From the NCBI GenBank assembly GCA_963755085.1, contig CAVWIN010000005.1, positions 124,001-188,000 of the forward strand: a stretch of DNA of 64,000 nucleotides. The letters run 5' to 3'. A program made the position numbers and the translations under genes. Positions within the stretch are counted from its first letter, which is position 1. Each line of letters begins with the position of its first letter. Below the pieces are notes generated by a model. It ran no database searches and was not told the DNA's origin. It saw nothing but the letters and a program-made list of their open reading frames with translations. This document shows positions 8,006 to 15,352 of the stretch, piece by piece. Origin of the DNA: JACVRM01 sp963755085. Lineage in GTDB: Bacteria > Actinomycetota > Thermoleophilia > Gaiellales > Gaiellaceae.

Positions 8006-8853
8006 GCCGCCTCCAGGAGCCAGCGCGCGACGTCTGCGTGCACGTCGACGCGGTCGCCTGTTCCCCAGGCGAGGCTCTGCGCGACCGTCCATCCCCGGGC
8101 GCGCTCGCGGTCGAGGCCCAGCTCGCCGCATACCCGGTCGAAGCGGTGGAGGACGGCGCGACGGTCGTGCCCGAGCTCCGGCGCGCGCACGATCGGCGCC
8201 GCGGCGAACTCCAGCTCGCCGCGCAGCGGCTTCGGGTCGATGACGAGCCACGGCTCGCGGTCCGCGGCCAGCACGTTGTCAGGGTGCAGGTCCTGGTGCA
8301 GGAGCACCTGCTCGCCCTGGGTCGGTGCAAGCTCGGCGAGGTAGCGCAGCGCGGTGTCGAGCAGCCGCCGCTCCCATGGGCGCCCGGCTTCGTCCCAGTC
8401 GCGCTCGAGCGTCTCCGCCCACCACGCCGCCTCCTCGGCGAGCGTGTGCACGGGCTCCGGGGCCGGCACCCGGAGGCGCGGCAGTAAGCGAAGGAGCACC
8501 TCGAGTGCACCGTCGTGCCCGGTCAGCGGCGTACCCGGCTCGAGCCGCTCGAGCAGCAGCGCGCGGCGCTCGTCGTCCCGGGCGAGCAGCCGGACGGCGG
8601 CGTTGCCGTTCCAGGCCTCGAGCGCGTCGGCCTCGTGCTCGCTCTCGCGGTCCGGGAACTGCAGCTTCAGCACCGCCGGCATCCCGTCCGCGTCCACGGG
8701 ATACGCGAGCGAGGCGAACGCATAGGCGAACGGCGGACCGGCGCTCGAGAGGCCCCACGCGTCCTCGCACTCCCGCATCAGCTGCGGCAGCCGCGCGAGC
8801 CAGTCGCGCCCCTCGGGCGAGGCCTCGAGCCAGCCTAGGCCGGGATGGACCAC
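8002..8853 (-). CDS. APH(6)/hydroxyurea-kinase-like phosphotransferase
   Basis: A protein of about 283 residues with a kinase-like fold. LLHQDLHPDNVL is the catalytic loop (HxDxxxxN) and WLVIDPKPLRGELEF supplies the metal-binding aspartate. The IDPKPxxGE form is typical of the streptomycin 6-kinase / hydroxyurea resistance family rather than of fructosamine kinases. The GTG at 8853 overlaps the nitrilase gene end by 19 nt; an ATG at 8778 is a shorter alternative but would cut conserved sequence. It lies between nitrilase and HAD genes in a tightly overlapping operon, which argues for a metabolic small-molecule kinase as much as for resistance. Confidence 0.75.
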   Translation of the reverse strand: MVHPGLGWLEASPEGRDWLARLPQLMRECEDAWGLSSAGPPFAYAFASLAYPVDADGMPAVLKLQFPDRESEHEADALEAWNGNAAVRLLARDDERRALLLERLEPGTPLTGHDGALEVLLRLLPRLRVPAPEPVHTLAEEAAWWAETLERDWDEAGRPWERRLLDTALRYLAELAPTQGEQVLLHQDLHPDNVLAADREPWLVIDPKPLRGELEFAAAPIVRAPELGHDRRAVLHRFDRVCGELGLDRERARGWTVAQSLAWGTGDRVDVHADVARWLLEAA

Positions 8854-9674
8854 CGGTACGCGCCCACCTGGCGATTGGCCAGGGACGGGAGCTGCTCGCG
8901 CACGGCCCGGAGCCGGGCGCGGTCGACATCCGCGACGACGACGGTCTGCTCGTCGGGCGCCTCGGCGACGACGATCCCCCACGGATCGGCGATGAGCGAG
9001 CGGCCGTAGCTCGGCTTTCCCGGCCACGGCTCGCCGATCTGCGCAGCCGCGGCCACGAAGTACGTGTTCTCCACGGCGCGTGCCCGGAGGAGCAGGTGCC
9101 AGTGGTCCTTACCGGTGTAGAGCGTGAAGTTGGCCGGCACCGTGACGAGCTCCGCGCCCTCGAGCGCGAGGATCCGGTACAGCTCGGGGAAGCGGACGTC
9201 GTAGCAGACGCTCAGCCCGACCCTCCATCCGTCTGCGTCGGCGACCACCACCTCGTCGCCCGGCTCCTCTGCGTCCGACTCCCGGTACGAGCGCCCGCCG
9301 ACGTCCACGTCGAACAGGTGGATCTTGCGGTACACCGCCGTCAGCTCGCCATCGCGGTCGAAGACGAGCGACGTGTTGCTCAGCTTCTCGCGGCCCTCGC
9401 GGCGCTCGGTGATCGAGCCGCCGACGAGGGTGATCCCGTGCCGAGCCGCCCAGCCGCTCATCGCCTCGACGGACTCGCCGGCGCCGAGCGGCTCGCCGGC
9501 CGCGTGCAGCACCTCGGGCGGCCCGATCGCGTTCCACTTCTCGGGCAGGACGACGAGGTCGGCGCCCGCCGCCGCCGCGTCGGCGACGAGACGTTCGGCG
9601 AGCTCGATGTTCGCGGCCTTGTCCGGCCCGCTCGTCATCTGCACGCAGGCCACACGGAGGACGTCGTTCCCCAT
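8835..9674 (-). CDS. Carbon-nitrogen hydrolase (nitrilase superfamily, Nit1/Nit2-like)
   Basis: A 279-residue C-N hydrolase with the full catalytic triad: Glu45 in LPEKWN, Lys117 in YRKIHLFDVD and Cys157 in VCYDVRFPELYR. The sequence around Cys157 and the FDVDVGG stretch match the Nit subgroup, whose characterised members hydrolyse deaminated glutathione or omega-amides. The ATG lies 7 nt after TAACCT on the minus strand, and it heads the operon nitrilase, kinase, HAD phosphatase. Its role as a metabolite-repair amidase is an inference from the subgroup. Confidence 0.88.
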   Translation of the reverse strand: MGNDVLRVACVQMTSGPDKAANIELAERLVADAAAAGADLVVLPEKWNAIGPPEVLHAAGEPLGAGESVEAMSGWAARHGITLVGGSITERREGREKLSNTSLVFDRDGELTAVYRKIHLFDVDVGGRSYRESDAEEPGDEVVVADADGWRVGLSVCYDVRFPELYRILALEGAELVTVPANFTLYTGKDHWHLLLRARAVENTYFVAAAAQIGEPWPGKPSYGRSLIADPWGIVVAEAPDEQTVVVADVDRARLRAVREQLPSLANRQVGAYRWSIPA

Positions 9675-9681
9675 GAGCAGG

Positions 9682-9691
9682 AGGTTAGCTT
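9682..9691. promoter_or_regulatory. Overlapping divergent -10 boxes (nitrilase / MFS)
   Basis: The 10-nt core reads AGGTTAGCTT. On the minus strand it gives TAACCT, 7 nt from the nitrilase ATG at 9674. On the plus strand it gives TAGCTT (9686-9691), 6 nt from the MFS ATG at 9698. The two boxes share two bases, so initiation in the two directions should be mutually exclusive. Confidence 0.52.
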
Positions 9692-9697
9692 TGAGCC

Positions 9698-10927
9698 ATG
9701 GAGCAGACGGCAGAGCGCCGGCCGCGCGTGCGCGCCTTCGAGGCTCTGCGGCACCGGGACTTCCGGCTGCTGTTCCTAGGGCAGGCGGTCTCGCTCGTCG
9801 GCGACGCGGCGTTCGTCACCGCTCTTGCCTGGCGGACGTTCAGCCTCGTCGGCTCGACGAAGCTCGGAATCGTGCTCGTCTGCCAGTCGGTGGCCCTGCT
9901 CGCGACGGTGCTCGTCGGCGGGGCGCTCGCCGACCGCTTCTCGCGGCGGCGGATGATGGTCGTCTCCGACATCGCGCGATTCGGCGCCGTCGCCGGCCTG
10001 GCCGTCGTCGACGCGAGCGGTCATCTGACGTTCGGCTCGATCCTCGTGTTCGCCGTGGTCATGGGGCTCGGGGACGGCCTCTTCTACCCCGCGTTCGGCG
10101 GGATGGTGCCGCTCGTCGTCGACAGGCCGATGATCGCCTCCGCGAACTCGTTGATCGGAGTGGCGCGCTGGGGCTCGATCCTGCTCGGGCCGGCGCTCGC
10201 CGGCCTGCTCTATGCACCGGCCGGGTCGGCGACGGTGTTCGCCGTCGACGCTGCCTCCTTCCTCGTCTCGGCTGCCCTCGTCTGGCAGACGCGGCCGCGC
10301 CGCTTCGAGGCGGAGGAGCCGGAGGGGACCTTCAAGGCCATCGCCGGCGGCGCCCGGTACGTCGCCGGGGTCCCATGGCTCTGGGTGACGATCGCACTGT
10401 TCGCACTGGTGCTCATGCTCCAGCTCGCGCCGCAACAGGTGCTGCTGCCGAAGCTCGTCGAGGAGCAGTGGCACCGCGGCGTCGGCTCGTACGCCCTCCT
10501 GACCACGCTGCTCGGCGTCGGAACGGTCGTCGGCACGCTGCTCTTCGGTCAGCTGCAGCCGCGCCGCCGCCGGGGCGTGCTCTGTTACCTCCTCTTCGTC
10601 GTGAACAGCCTCGCCCTGGCGGCGTTCGCACTCTCGCCGTGGTACTGGCTCGCGGGCGCGCTCTCCGCCGTGCGCGGCATCTGCATCGGCTTCGGCGTCG
10701 CGATCTGGGAGACGATGCTGATGGAGCTCGTCCCCGACCAGCTGCTCTCGCGCGTCGTCTCGCTCGACTTCTTCGGCTCGTTCGGGCTCATGCCGGTCGG
10801 GCTGGCCATCTCGGCGGTGGTCGCCGGCGTCGCGCCGCCCGAGCTGATCCTCGCCTGCGGCGCCGCGACCTCGGCGGTGCTGACCGCCCTGCCGCTGACT
10901 CGGCCGTGGTTACGCGCGATTGACTAG
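9698..10927 (+). CDS. MFS transporter (EntS/MFS_3-like exporter)
   Basis: A 409-residue major facilitator superfamily permease with about 12 hydrophobic segments. The N-terminal RHRDFRLLFLGQAVSLVGDAAF and the loop 2-3 motif GGALADRFSRRRMM are typical of the MFS_3/EntS group, which mostly contains drug or siderophore exporters. A central cytoplasmic loop lies near residues 200-220 (RPRRFEAEEPEG). The start is ATG with a TAGCTT box 6 nt before it. Its stop overlaps that of the convergent metallopeptidase gene in CTAG. Substrate not predictable. Confidence 0.88.
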   Translation: MEQTAERRPRVRAFEALRHRDFRLLFLGQAVSLVGDAAFVTALAWRTFSLVGSTKLGIVLVCQSVALLATVLVGGALADRFSRRRMMVVSDIARFGAVAGLAVVDASGHLTFGSILVFAVVMGLGDGLFYPAFGGMVPLVVDRPMIASANSLIGVARWGSILLGPALAGLLYAPAGSATVFAVDAASFLVSAALVWQTRPRRFEAEEPEGTFKAIAGGARYVAGVPWLWVTIALFALVLMLQLAPQQVLLPKLVEEQWHRGVGSYALLTTLLGVGTVVGTLLFGQLQPRRRRGVLCYLLFVVNSLALAAFALSPWYWLAGALSAVRGICIGFGVAIWETMLMELVPDQLLSRVVSLDFFGSFGLMPVGLAISAVVAGVAPPELILACGAATSAVLTALPLTRPWLRAID

Positions 10928-11820
10928 ATCGAGCCGCTGAACGTGTCGCAGGCCGCGGGCTTGCCCGTCTCGAAGCCGCGCGAGAACCAGCGGCGGCGCT
11001 GCTCGGACGAGCCGTGCGTCCATGTTTCCTGGTTGACCTGGCCCTGCGTGCGCTCCTGGATGCGGTCGTCGCCGATCGCCGCAGCCGCGTCCAGGCCCTG
11101 GTTGATGTCCTGCTGCGTCAACTGCTCGATCAGGCCCGTGTCGACCGCGTGCGCCGCCCAGACGCCCGCGTAGCAGTCCGCCTGCAGCTCGGAGCGGACG
11201 CCCTTGCTCTCGGGGCCCTGCGTGTCGCCGCGGATGGCGTCGAGGACGCCGAGCTGGTCCTGGACGTGGTGCCCGTACTCGTGCGCGAGCACGTAGGCCT
11301 CGACGAACGGCGTGGGCTGCACGCCGAGCTGGTCCTTCAGATCCTGGAAGAAGCCCAGGTCGATGTAGACGTGCTTGTCCGCCGGGCAGTAGAACGGCCC
11401 GACCTGCGAGGTCGCGGTGCCGCAGCCGGTGTCGATCGAGCCGGTGAAGAGGTAGGTGTCGACATACCGGTACGTGCGGTTGCTGCGCGCGAAAACGCCG
11501 TCCCAGAACTTCTGGACGCTGTTGACCACGCCGACGATGCGGCAGTCGTCCCGGCGGTTCGCATCGGCACCCCTGCGGCATTGCGAGAGGTCGGCGGGCG
11601 TGTCGCCGCGGCCGACCGTCTGCCCGTCGAGGGACGAGAGCTGGCCGCCGAGGCTCCCGCCCGCCCCGCCGCCGCCCGAGAACGCCTGGAGCAGGAGGTA
11701 GATGACGAGGACGACGAGGCCGATGCCGCCGCCGCCGATCGCGACCGGCCCACCGACGCCGCGACCGCGGACATCCGTGACCTGGCCGGTGTCGAGCCTC
11801 GCTCCCGGACGAAAGCGCAC
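10924..11820 (-). CDS. Neutral zinc metallopeptidase, YpfJ family
   Basis: A 298-residue membrane-anchored putative zinc peptidase. One hydrophobic helix lies at about 27-46, followed by a glycine-rich linker. The catalytic domain holds HEYGHH (ligands His180 and His184, Glu181) and a downstream ELQADCYAGVW motif in which the glutamate would be the third ligand. This is the arrangement of the YpfJ/ putative neutral zinc metallopeptidase family. The start is GTG at 11820, with AGGAGAGG about 6 nt upstream. It lies downstream of tRNA-Pro with a terminator between them. Confidence 0.87.
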   Translation of the reverse strand: MRFRPGARLDTGQVTDVRGRGVGGPVAIGGGGIGLVVLVIYLLLQAFSGGGGAGGSLGGQLSSLDGQTVGRGDTPADLSQCRRGADANRRDDCRIVGVVNSVQKFWDGVFARSNRTYRYVDTYLFTGSIDTGCGTATSQVGPFYCPADKHVYIDLGFFQDLKDQLGVQPTPFVEAYVLAHEYGHHVQDQLGVLDAIRGDTQGPESKGVRSELQADCYAGVWAAHAVDTGLIEQLTQQDINQGLDAAAAIGDDRIQERTQGQVNQETWTHGSSEQRRRWFSRGFETGKPAACDTFSGSI

Positions 11821-11880
11821 AGCACCACCTCTCCTGGGCCGCGTCGCGCGAAACACCACTCTCGGATGCGCGCGGCCCGA

Positions 11881-11911
11881 AAACGGCGAGGGGAGCCAGT
11901 GGCTCCCCTCA
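11881..11911 (-). terminator. Rho-independent terminator downstream of tRNA-Pro
   Basis: On the minus strand, GAGGGGAGCC and GGCTCCCCTC form a perfect 10-bp stem around a 3-nt loop (plus-strand 11889-11911), followed after GCCG by TTTT. It lies 5 nt past the tRNA 3' end and ahead of the metallopeptidase start. Confidence 0.8.
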
Positions 11912-11916
11912 TGTAT

Positions 11917-11989
11917 CGGGGTGCCCAGATTCGAACTGGGGACCTCTCCGACCCGAACGGAGCGCGCTACCAGGCTGCGCCACACCCCG
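11917..11989 (-). tRNA. tRNA-Pro(CGG)
   Basis: A complete 73-nt cloverleaf. The acceptor stem is CGGGGTG/CACCCCG with discriminator A. The D arm GCGC/GCGC, anticodon stem CTCCG/CGGAG with loop TTCGGGT (anticodon CGG), a 4-nt variable loop and T arm CCCAG/CTGGG with TTCGAAT all pair. CCA is not encoded. A possible promoter upstream has TGTGAC and TACGCT separated by 16 nt. Confidence 0.95.
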
Positions 11990-12102
11990 AGCCGTCACAG
12001 CGTAGCGCAGCCCGGAGACGGTCACACTCTCGTCACACATCCTCGACAGAGACGTCACTCGCCGCCCGCTACGTTGCTCATGAAGGCAACAGAGGAGGGC
12101 TT

Positions 12103-12453
12103 GTGAATAGCGTCTCGCTGGTCGGAAACCTGGCTTCGGACGTCGATCTGCGCGAGATCGCCGACGACAAGAAGGTCGCTTCGTTCCTGCTCGCGGTCAA
12201 CCGGCCGACGAAGGAGGACGCGGCCGACTTTGTCCGTGTCTCCGTGTGGGACAGGCAGGCGGAGCTCTGCGACGAGTACCTCGCGAAGGGCCACCTCGTC
12301 GGCGTCGAGGGCCGGCTGCGGAGCAGCTCCTGGACCGACGAGGAAGGCAAGCAGCGCCGGGCGGTGGAGGTCACCGCAAACCGCGTCGAGTTCATCGCGC
12401 GGCCAACCCGCACGGAGGCCGACACCCCGATGGAGGAGGCGGTCATGGCCTGA
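12103..12453 (+). CDS. ssb: Single-stranded DNA-binding protein
   Basis: A 116-residue OB-fold protein beginning NSVSLVGNLASDVDLREI and containing FVRVSVWDRQAELCDEYLAKG and VEVTANRVEFI, the standard SSB core. It would coat single-stranded DNA during replication and repair. It is short and lacks the long Gly/Pro-rich tail and the acidic DDDIPF-like tip of the main replicative SSB, ending in EEAVMA, so it may be a secondary SSB. The start is GTG with GGAGGG 3-4 nt upstream; a TACGTT box lies about 30 nt further up. Confidence 0.87.
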   Translation: MNSVSLVGNLASDVDLREIADDKKVASFLLAVNRPTKEDAADFVRVSVWDRQAELCDEYLAKGHLVGVEGRLRSSSWTDEEGKQRRAVEVTANRVEFIARPTRTEADTPMEEAVMA

Positions 12454-12465
12454 CCGGCCCCTCAG

Positions 12466-12471
12466 TACGAT
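12466..12471 (+). promoter_or_regulatory. -10 box of a likely leaderless promoter (Nif3-like gene)
   Basis: TACGAT is followed by GGCGCG and then the GTG start at 12478. It lies in the 24-nt gap after ssb, and no Shine-Dalgarno sequence is present. Confidence 0.48.
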
Positions 12472-12477
12472 GGCGCG

Positions 12478-13221
12478 GTGGCGCGCCGCGACGACGTAAT
12501 CGCCTTCGCCGAAGAGCTGCTCGACCTCGCCGCCTACCCGGACTACGGCCCGATGGGGATGCAGGTCGCCGGGGCCGAGGAGGTCACCAAGGTCGGCTGC
12601 GCGGTCTCGTCCTCGCTCGAGCTGTTCGAGCGCGCGGCTGAGGCCGGGATCGACCTCCTGGTCGTCCACCACGGGCTGCTCTGGGACAACGAGCCGCGGA
12701 CGATCGACGATCGCCTCCGCCGCAAGCTCGAGGTGCTGTTCCGGGCAGGGACGACGCTGGCCGCCTACCACCTGGCCCTGGACGCGCACCCGGAGATCGG
12801 TAACAACGCGCTGCTGGCACGGGACCTCGGCGTCGAGATCGAGGGGCCGTTCGCGGGCCTCGGCGTGGGCGGGCGACTGGCCGAGCCCCTCGAGCCCGAG
12901 GCGTTCACGGCCCGTGTCGCGGAGCGGCTCGGTCGGGAGCCGACGGCCTTCCTGGAGGGCCCGCCGGATGTGAAGCGGGTGGCGATCATCTCGGGCGGGG
13001 CGGCGCGGTACGTCGCCCAGGCGGCTGACGAGGGCTACGACCTCTTCCTGACCGGCGAGCCCGCGGAGCCGTCGCTGCACTCGGCACGCGAGCTCGGCAT
13101 CCACTTCGTCGCCGGCGGCCACTACGCCACCGAGCGGCTGGGCGTGCAGGCGCTGGCGGCCGTGATCGGCGAGCACTTCGGCCTGCCGTGGGAGTTCCTC
13201 GAGCTCCCGAACCCGATCTAG
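12478..13221 (+). CDS. Nif3-like dinuclear metal-centre hexameric protein
   Basis: A 247-residue member of the Nif3/YbgI family (GTP cyclohydrolase I type 2 in many annotations). The metal-binding motif VVHHGLLWD is near residues 61-69, with the partner motif YHLALDAHPEIGNN near 96-109 and GGHYATERLGV near the C-terminus. The physiological reaction of the family is not settled. The GTG at 12478 is preferred; the ATG at 12470 is out of frame. Its stop overlaps the convergent hydrolase stop in CTAG. Confidence 0.88.
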   Translation: MARRDDVIAFAEELLDLAAYPDYGPMGMQVAGAEEVTKVGCAVSSSLELFERAAEAGIDLLVVHHGLLWDNEPRTIDDRLRRKLEVLFRAGTTLAAYHLALDAHPEIGNNALLARDLGVEIEGPFAGLGVGGRLAEPLEPEAFTARVAERLGREPTAFLEGPPDVKRVAIISGGAARYVAQAADEGYDLFLTGEPAEPSLHSARELGIHFVAGGHYATERLGVQALAAVIGEHFGLPWEFLELPNPI

Positions 13222-14066
13222 CCCGGAGCGAGCGCCTCGATCGCGTCGACGCACTCGGCGGGGCGCTCGACGACGAGCAGGTGGCCGCAGTCGGCGAGCA
13301 CGCGCAGTTCGGCGCCGAGCGCGCGCGCGTAGACAAACGCGTCCTCGAGCGGCACCTGTGTGTCGCGGTCGCCCCAGAGCACGAGCGCCGGGCAGCGGAC
13401 GCGGCCGAGCAGCGGGCGGACGTCGTCGAGCACGAGCGCCGACGAGGCGGCGGCGACATCGGTGTGCAGCGGCACGTCGACGAGGAGCGCGTCGGCGGCC
13501 GTCGGCGTGAGCGCGACGGGGTCGCTCGCGCCCCAGCCGCCGAACACCGCCGTGCGGAAGCGGGCGCTCGACGCGATCCGCGCGCGGTGCGGCGCGAGCC
13601 GCCGGCCGGGCTGGACGAGCGCCGTCAGCGAGAGGAGCACCTCGGCCGTCCGCGTCGTCGAGCGGATGCCCGCCGCGCCCGCCAGGACGATGCCGAGCGT
13701 CGCGTCCGGGTAGCGGACGGCGTGCCGGACGGCCACGACCGCGCCGAGCGAGTGGCCGGCGAACAGGGCGGGCAACGCGTCCTCGCGTGCCGCCACCTCG
13801 TGCACGATCTGGGCGAACGGCGCCAGGTTCGGCAGCCCGGGCACGCCAGCCGAGCCGCCGTGGCCCGGCAGGTCGGGGACGACGACCTTGTGTCGGCGGG
13901 CGAGCTCAGGCGCGACCGCGACCCAGTTCGCCGCGGCGCCGCCGAGGCCGTGCACGAGGACGATCGGCGGGTCGCCTGCACCGCCCGCGAAGTAACGGAC
14001 CGCGACGCCTTGTACCACGATGCGTCGCTCGTGCAACCCGGGAAGTCCCCGCTTGTCGGACGTCAC
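13218..14066 (-). CDS. Alpha/beta hydrolase
   Basis: A protein of about 282 residues with the alpha/beta hydrolase fold. VLVHGLGGAAANW is the oxyanion region, GHSLG the nucleophile elbow, WGDRDTQVP carries the acid and ADCGHLL the histidine. The lid region sits between the elbow and the acid. Two starts are possible. The ATG at 14090 adds eight residues, whereas the GTG at 14066 lies exactly 6 nt after TACCCT and fits the leaderless pattern seen at many genes here, so it is preferred. Probably a carboxylic-ester or C-C hydrolase; substrate unknown. Confidence 0.85.
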   Translation of the reverse strand: MTSDKRGLPGLHERRIVVQGVAVRYFAGGAGDPPIVLVHGLGGAAANWVAVAPELARRHKVVVPDLPGHGGSAGVPGLPNLAPFAQIVHEVAAREDALPALFAGHSLGAVVAVRHAVRYPDATLGIVLAGAAGIRSTTRTAEVLLSLTALVQPGRRLAPHRARIASSARFRTAVFGGWGASDPVALTPTAADALLVDVPLHTDVAAASSALVLDDVRPLLGRVRCPALVLWGDRDTQVPLEDAFVYARALGAELRVLADCGHLLVVERPAECVDAIEALAPG

Positions 14067-14082
14067 GGCGGCAGGGTATTCT
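14053..14082 (+). promoter_or_regulatory. Candidate promoter for the small-protein leader RNA
   Basis: TTGTCG (14053-14058) and TATTCT (14077-14082) are separated by 18 nt. Transcription would start near 14089, upstream of two hairpins and a small gene. The element overlaps the 5' end of the divergent hydrolase gene and its own TACCCT box (14078-14073, minus strand). Confidence 0.4.
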
Positions 14083-14104
14083 TCAGCCATGCGCTATTCG
14101 GGGA

Positions 14105-14183
14105 GGCGGGCCCGCTGATTCCCGCCCATGCAGCACAAGACGGTTTTTCGAGCCCGTCCGGCGAGCACGCCGGCGGGCTTTTT
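14105..14183 (+). terminator. Leader hairpin and rho-independent terminator upstream of a small gene
   Basis: A first stem pairs GGCGGG (14105-14110) with CCCGCC (14121-14126). A second, strong stem runs from 14151 to 14179: AGCCCG-T-CCGGCG pairs with CGCCGG-CGGGCT around AGCA with one bulged base, and is followed directly by five T (14179-14183). It ends only 10 nt before the AGGAGG of the next gene, so it is either the end of a small RNA or an attenuator of that gene. Confidence 0.65.
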
Positions 14184-14205
14184 CGTTCTCATAGGAGGTA
14201 AACCG

Positions 14206-14385
14206 ATGGCGAACCACCTGACGCCTGAAGAGCTGTCGAAGGAGATCGGCCTCGACCGCCAGGAAGTCATCCGGGTGTGTGTCGAGGAAGGTGTGCCGAT
14301 CTACCAGGGCAAGATCGACAAGACCCTGTTCCAGGCACAGCTCCAGGCGATGGGCGGCTCGTCGACCGCCACGCAGGCGGCCTGA
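14206..14385 (+). CDS. Small helix-turn-helix-like protein (59 aa)
   Basis: A 59-residue protein with AGGAGG 7 nt before its ATG, one of the best ribosome sites in the first 28 kb. Residues 5-45 read as consecutive helices (LTPEELSKEIGLDRQEVIRV, then a strand-turn IYQGKIDKTLF), which looks like a small DNA-binding winged or MerR-like helix-turn-helix. The last ten residues are Ser/Thr/Ala-rich. It follows a strong terminator-like leader, so expression may be controlled by attenuation. I do not recognise the family. Confidence 0.7.
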   Translation: MANHLTPEELSKEIGLDRQEVIRVCVEEGVPIYQGKIDKTLFQAQLQAMGGSSTATQAA

Positions 14386-14427
14386 CCCCTTAGCTTCGGG
14401 CTCCGTCCGCGGGCGGAGTGAGCTTCA

Positions 14428-14453
14428 GACGCGCGGGCCACGGCCCGCGCGTC
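14428..14453. terminator. Bidirectional hairpin between convergent genes
   Basis: GACGCGCGGGCC-AC-GGCCCGCGCGTC is a perfect 12-bp inverted repeat in the 81-nt gap between the small gene and ku. There is no T-tract on either side. A weaker stem (14401-14418) lies beside it. Confidence 0.55.
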
Positions 14454-14466
14454 GCCGTTCAGGCGG

Positions 14467-15306
14467 CTATTTCTTGGCGGCGGTCTTGGCGCGCGGCGCG
14501 CGCTTCTTCGCGGCGGCCTTGGGCTTCTCGCCTTCGGAGACCTGCTGGACGCTGCGGCGCAGCGCCTCCATGAGGTCGACGACAGGCGTCTCCGGCACCG
14601 GCTCGGGCCGCTTGATCTCCTGGCCCGCGAGCTTGGCCTCGAGCATCTCGCGCAGCTCGCCGCGGTAGCGGTTCTCGAACTCTTCCGGCTGGAACTCGCC
14701 GACGAGGCTCTGGATCACCTGCTGTGCCAGCTCGAGCTCCGCCGGCTGCACGTCGGTCTCGCCGACGGCCTCCTCGATCTCGGCACGCGAGCGGACGTCC
14801 TCGGCGAAGAACAGCGTCTCCAGCGCGAGCGAGTCGCCGTGCGGCCGGATCAGGCAGAGATTCTCCTTGCCCCAGAGCACGAACTTGCCGATCGCCGCCA
14901 TGCCCGACTCGGTCATGGCGCGGAGCAGCAGCACGTACGGGCGCCGGGCGGCGTCACCGGTCGCGGGCGCGAGGTAGTACGTGCGATCGAAGTAGACCGG
15001 ATCGACGTCCGCGAGCTGGACGAAGCGGAGGATCTCGATCGACTGCGAGCGCTGCAGCGCGACCGCCTCGAGATCGGACTCCTCGACGAAGACGAACTCG
15101 CCCTTGACGAACTCCCAGCCCTTGACGAGCTCCTCGGGCTCGACGTCGCGCTCGTGGAACGGGCACCAGCGCTTCTGCTTGATCGGCGTGCCGCACTCGC
15201 GGTGGAGCGTCCGGAATGCGATGTCGGAGCGCTGCGTCGCAAGCGCCAGCCCGATCGGGATGTTGACCAGGCCGAAGCTGATGGAGCCGTTCCAGATCGT
15301 GCGCAT
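14467..15306 (-). CDS. ku: Non-homologous end-joining protein Ku
   Basis: A 279-residue bacterial Ku, the homodimeric ring that binds double-strand DNA ends. It starts MRTIWNGSISFGLVNIPIGLA, with RTLHRECGTPIKQKRWCPFHERDVEPEELVKG and RPYVLLLRAM typical of the core. The C-terminus is a Lys/Ala-rich tail (KPKAAAKKRAPRAKTAAKK) as in other Ku proteins. ATG at 15306 is the canonical start; a TAGAAT box lies 11 nt upstream. The partner ligase LigD is not in this window. Confidence 0.95.
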   Translation of the reverse strand: MRTIWNGSISFGLVNIPIGLALATQRSDIAFRTLHRECGTPIKQKRWCPFHERDVEPEELVKGWEFVKGEFVFVEESDLEAVALQRSQSIEILRFVQLADVDPVYFDRTYYLAPATGDAARRPYVLLLRAMTESGMAAIGKFVLWGKENLCLIRPHGDSLALETLFFAEDVRSRAEIEEAVGETDVQPAELELAQQVIQSLVGEFQPEEFENRYRGELREMLEAKLAGQEIKRPEPVPETPVVDLMEALRRSVQQVSEGEKPKAAAKKRAPRAKTAAKK

Positions 15307-15352
15307 AGCTGCAACAGATTCTAGTCGGCGGGCGAGGCTCCTCTGCCCGTTT

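Noticed and set aside
8002..8853. Dedicated streptomycin-resistance gene
   Set aside because: Family similarity is to APH(6)-like kinases in general, and the tight metabolic operon context does not support a resistance assignment.
11820..12102. tRNA gene as an integration site with a nearby mobile element
   Set aside because: No integrase, direct repeat of the tRNA 3' end or foreign composition was seen around tRNA-Pro.
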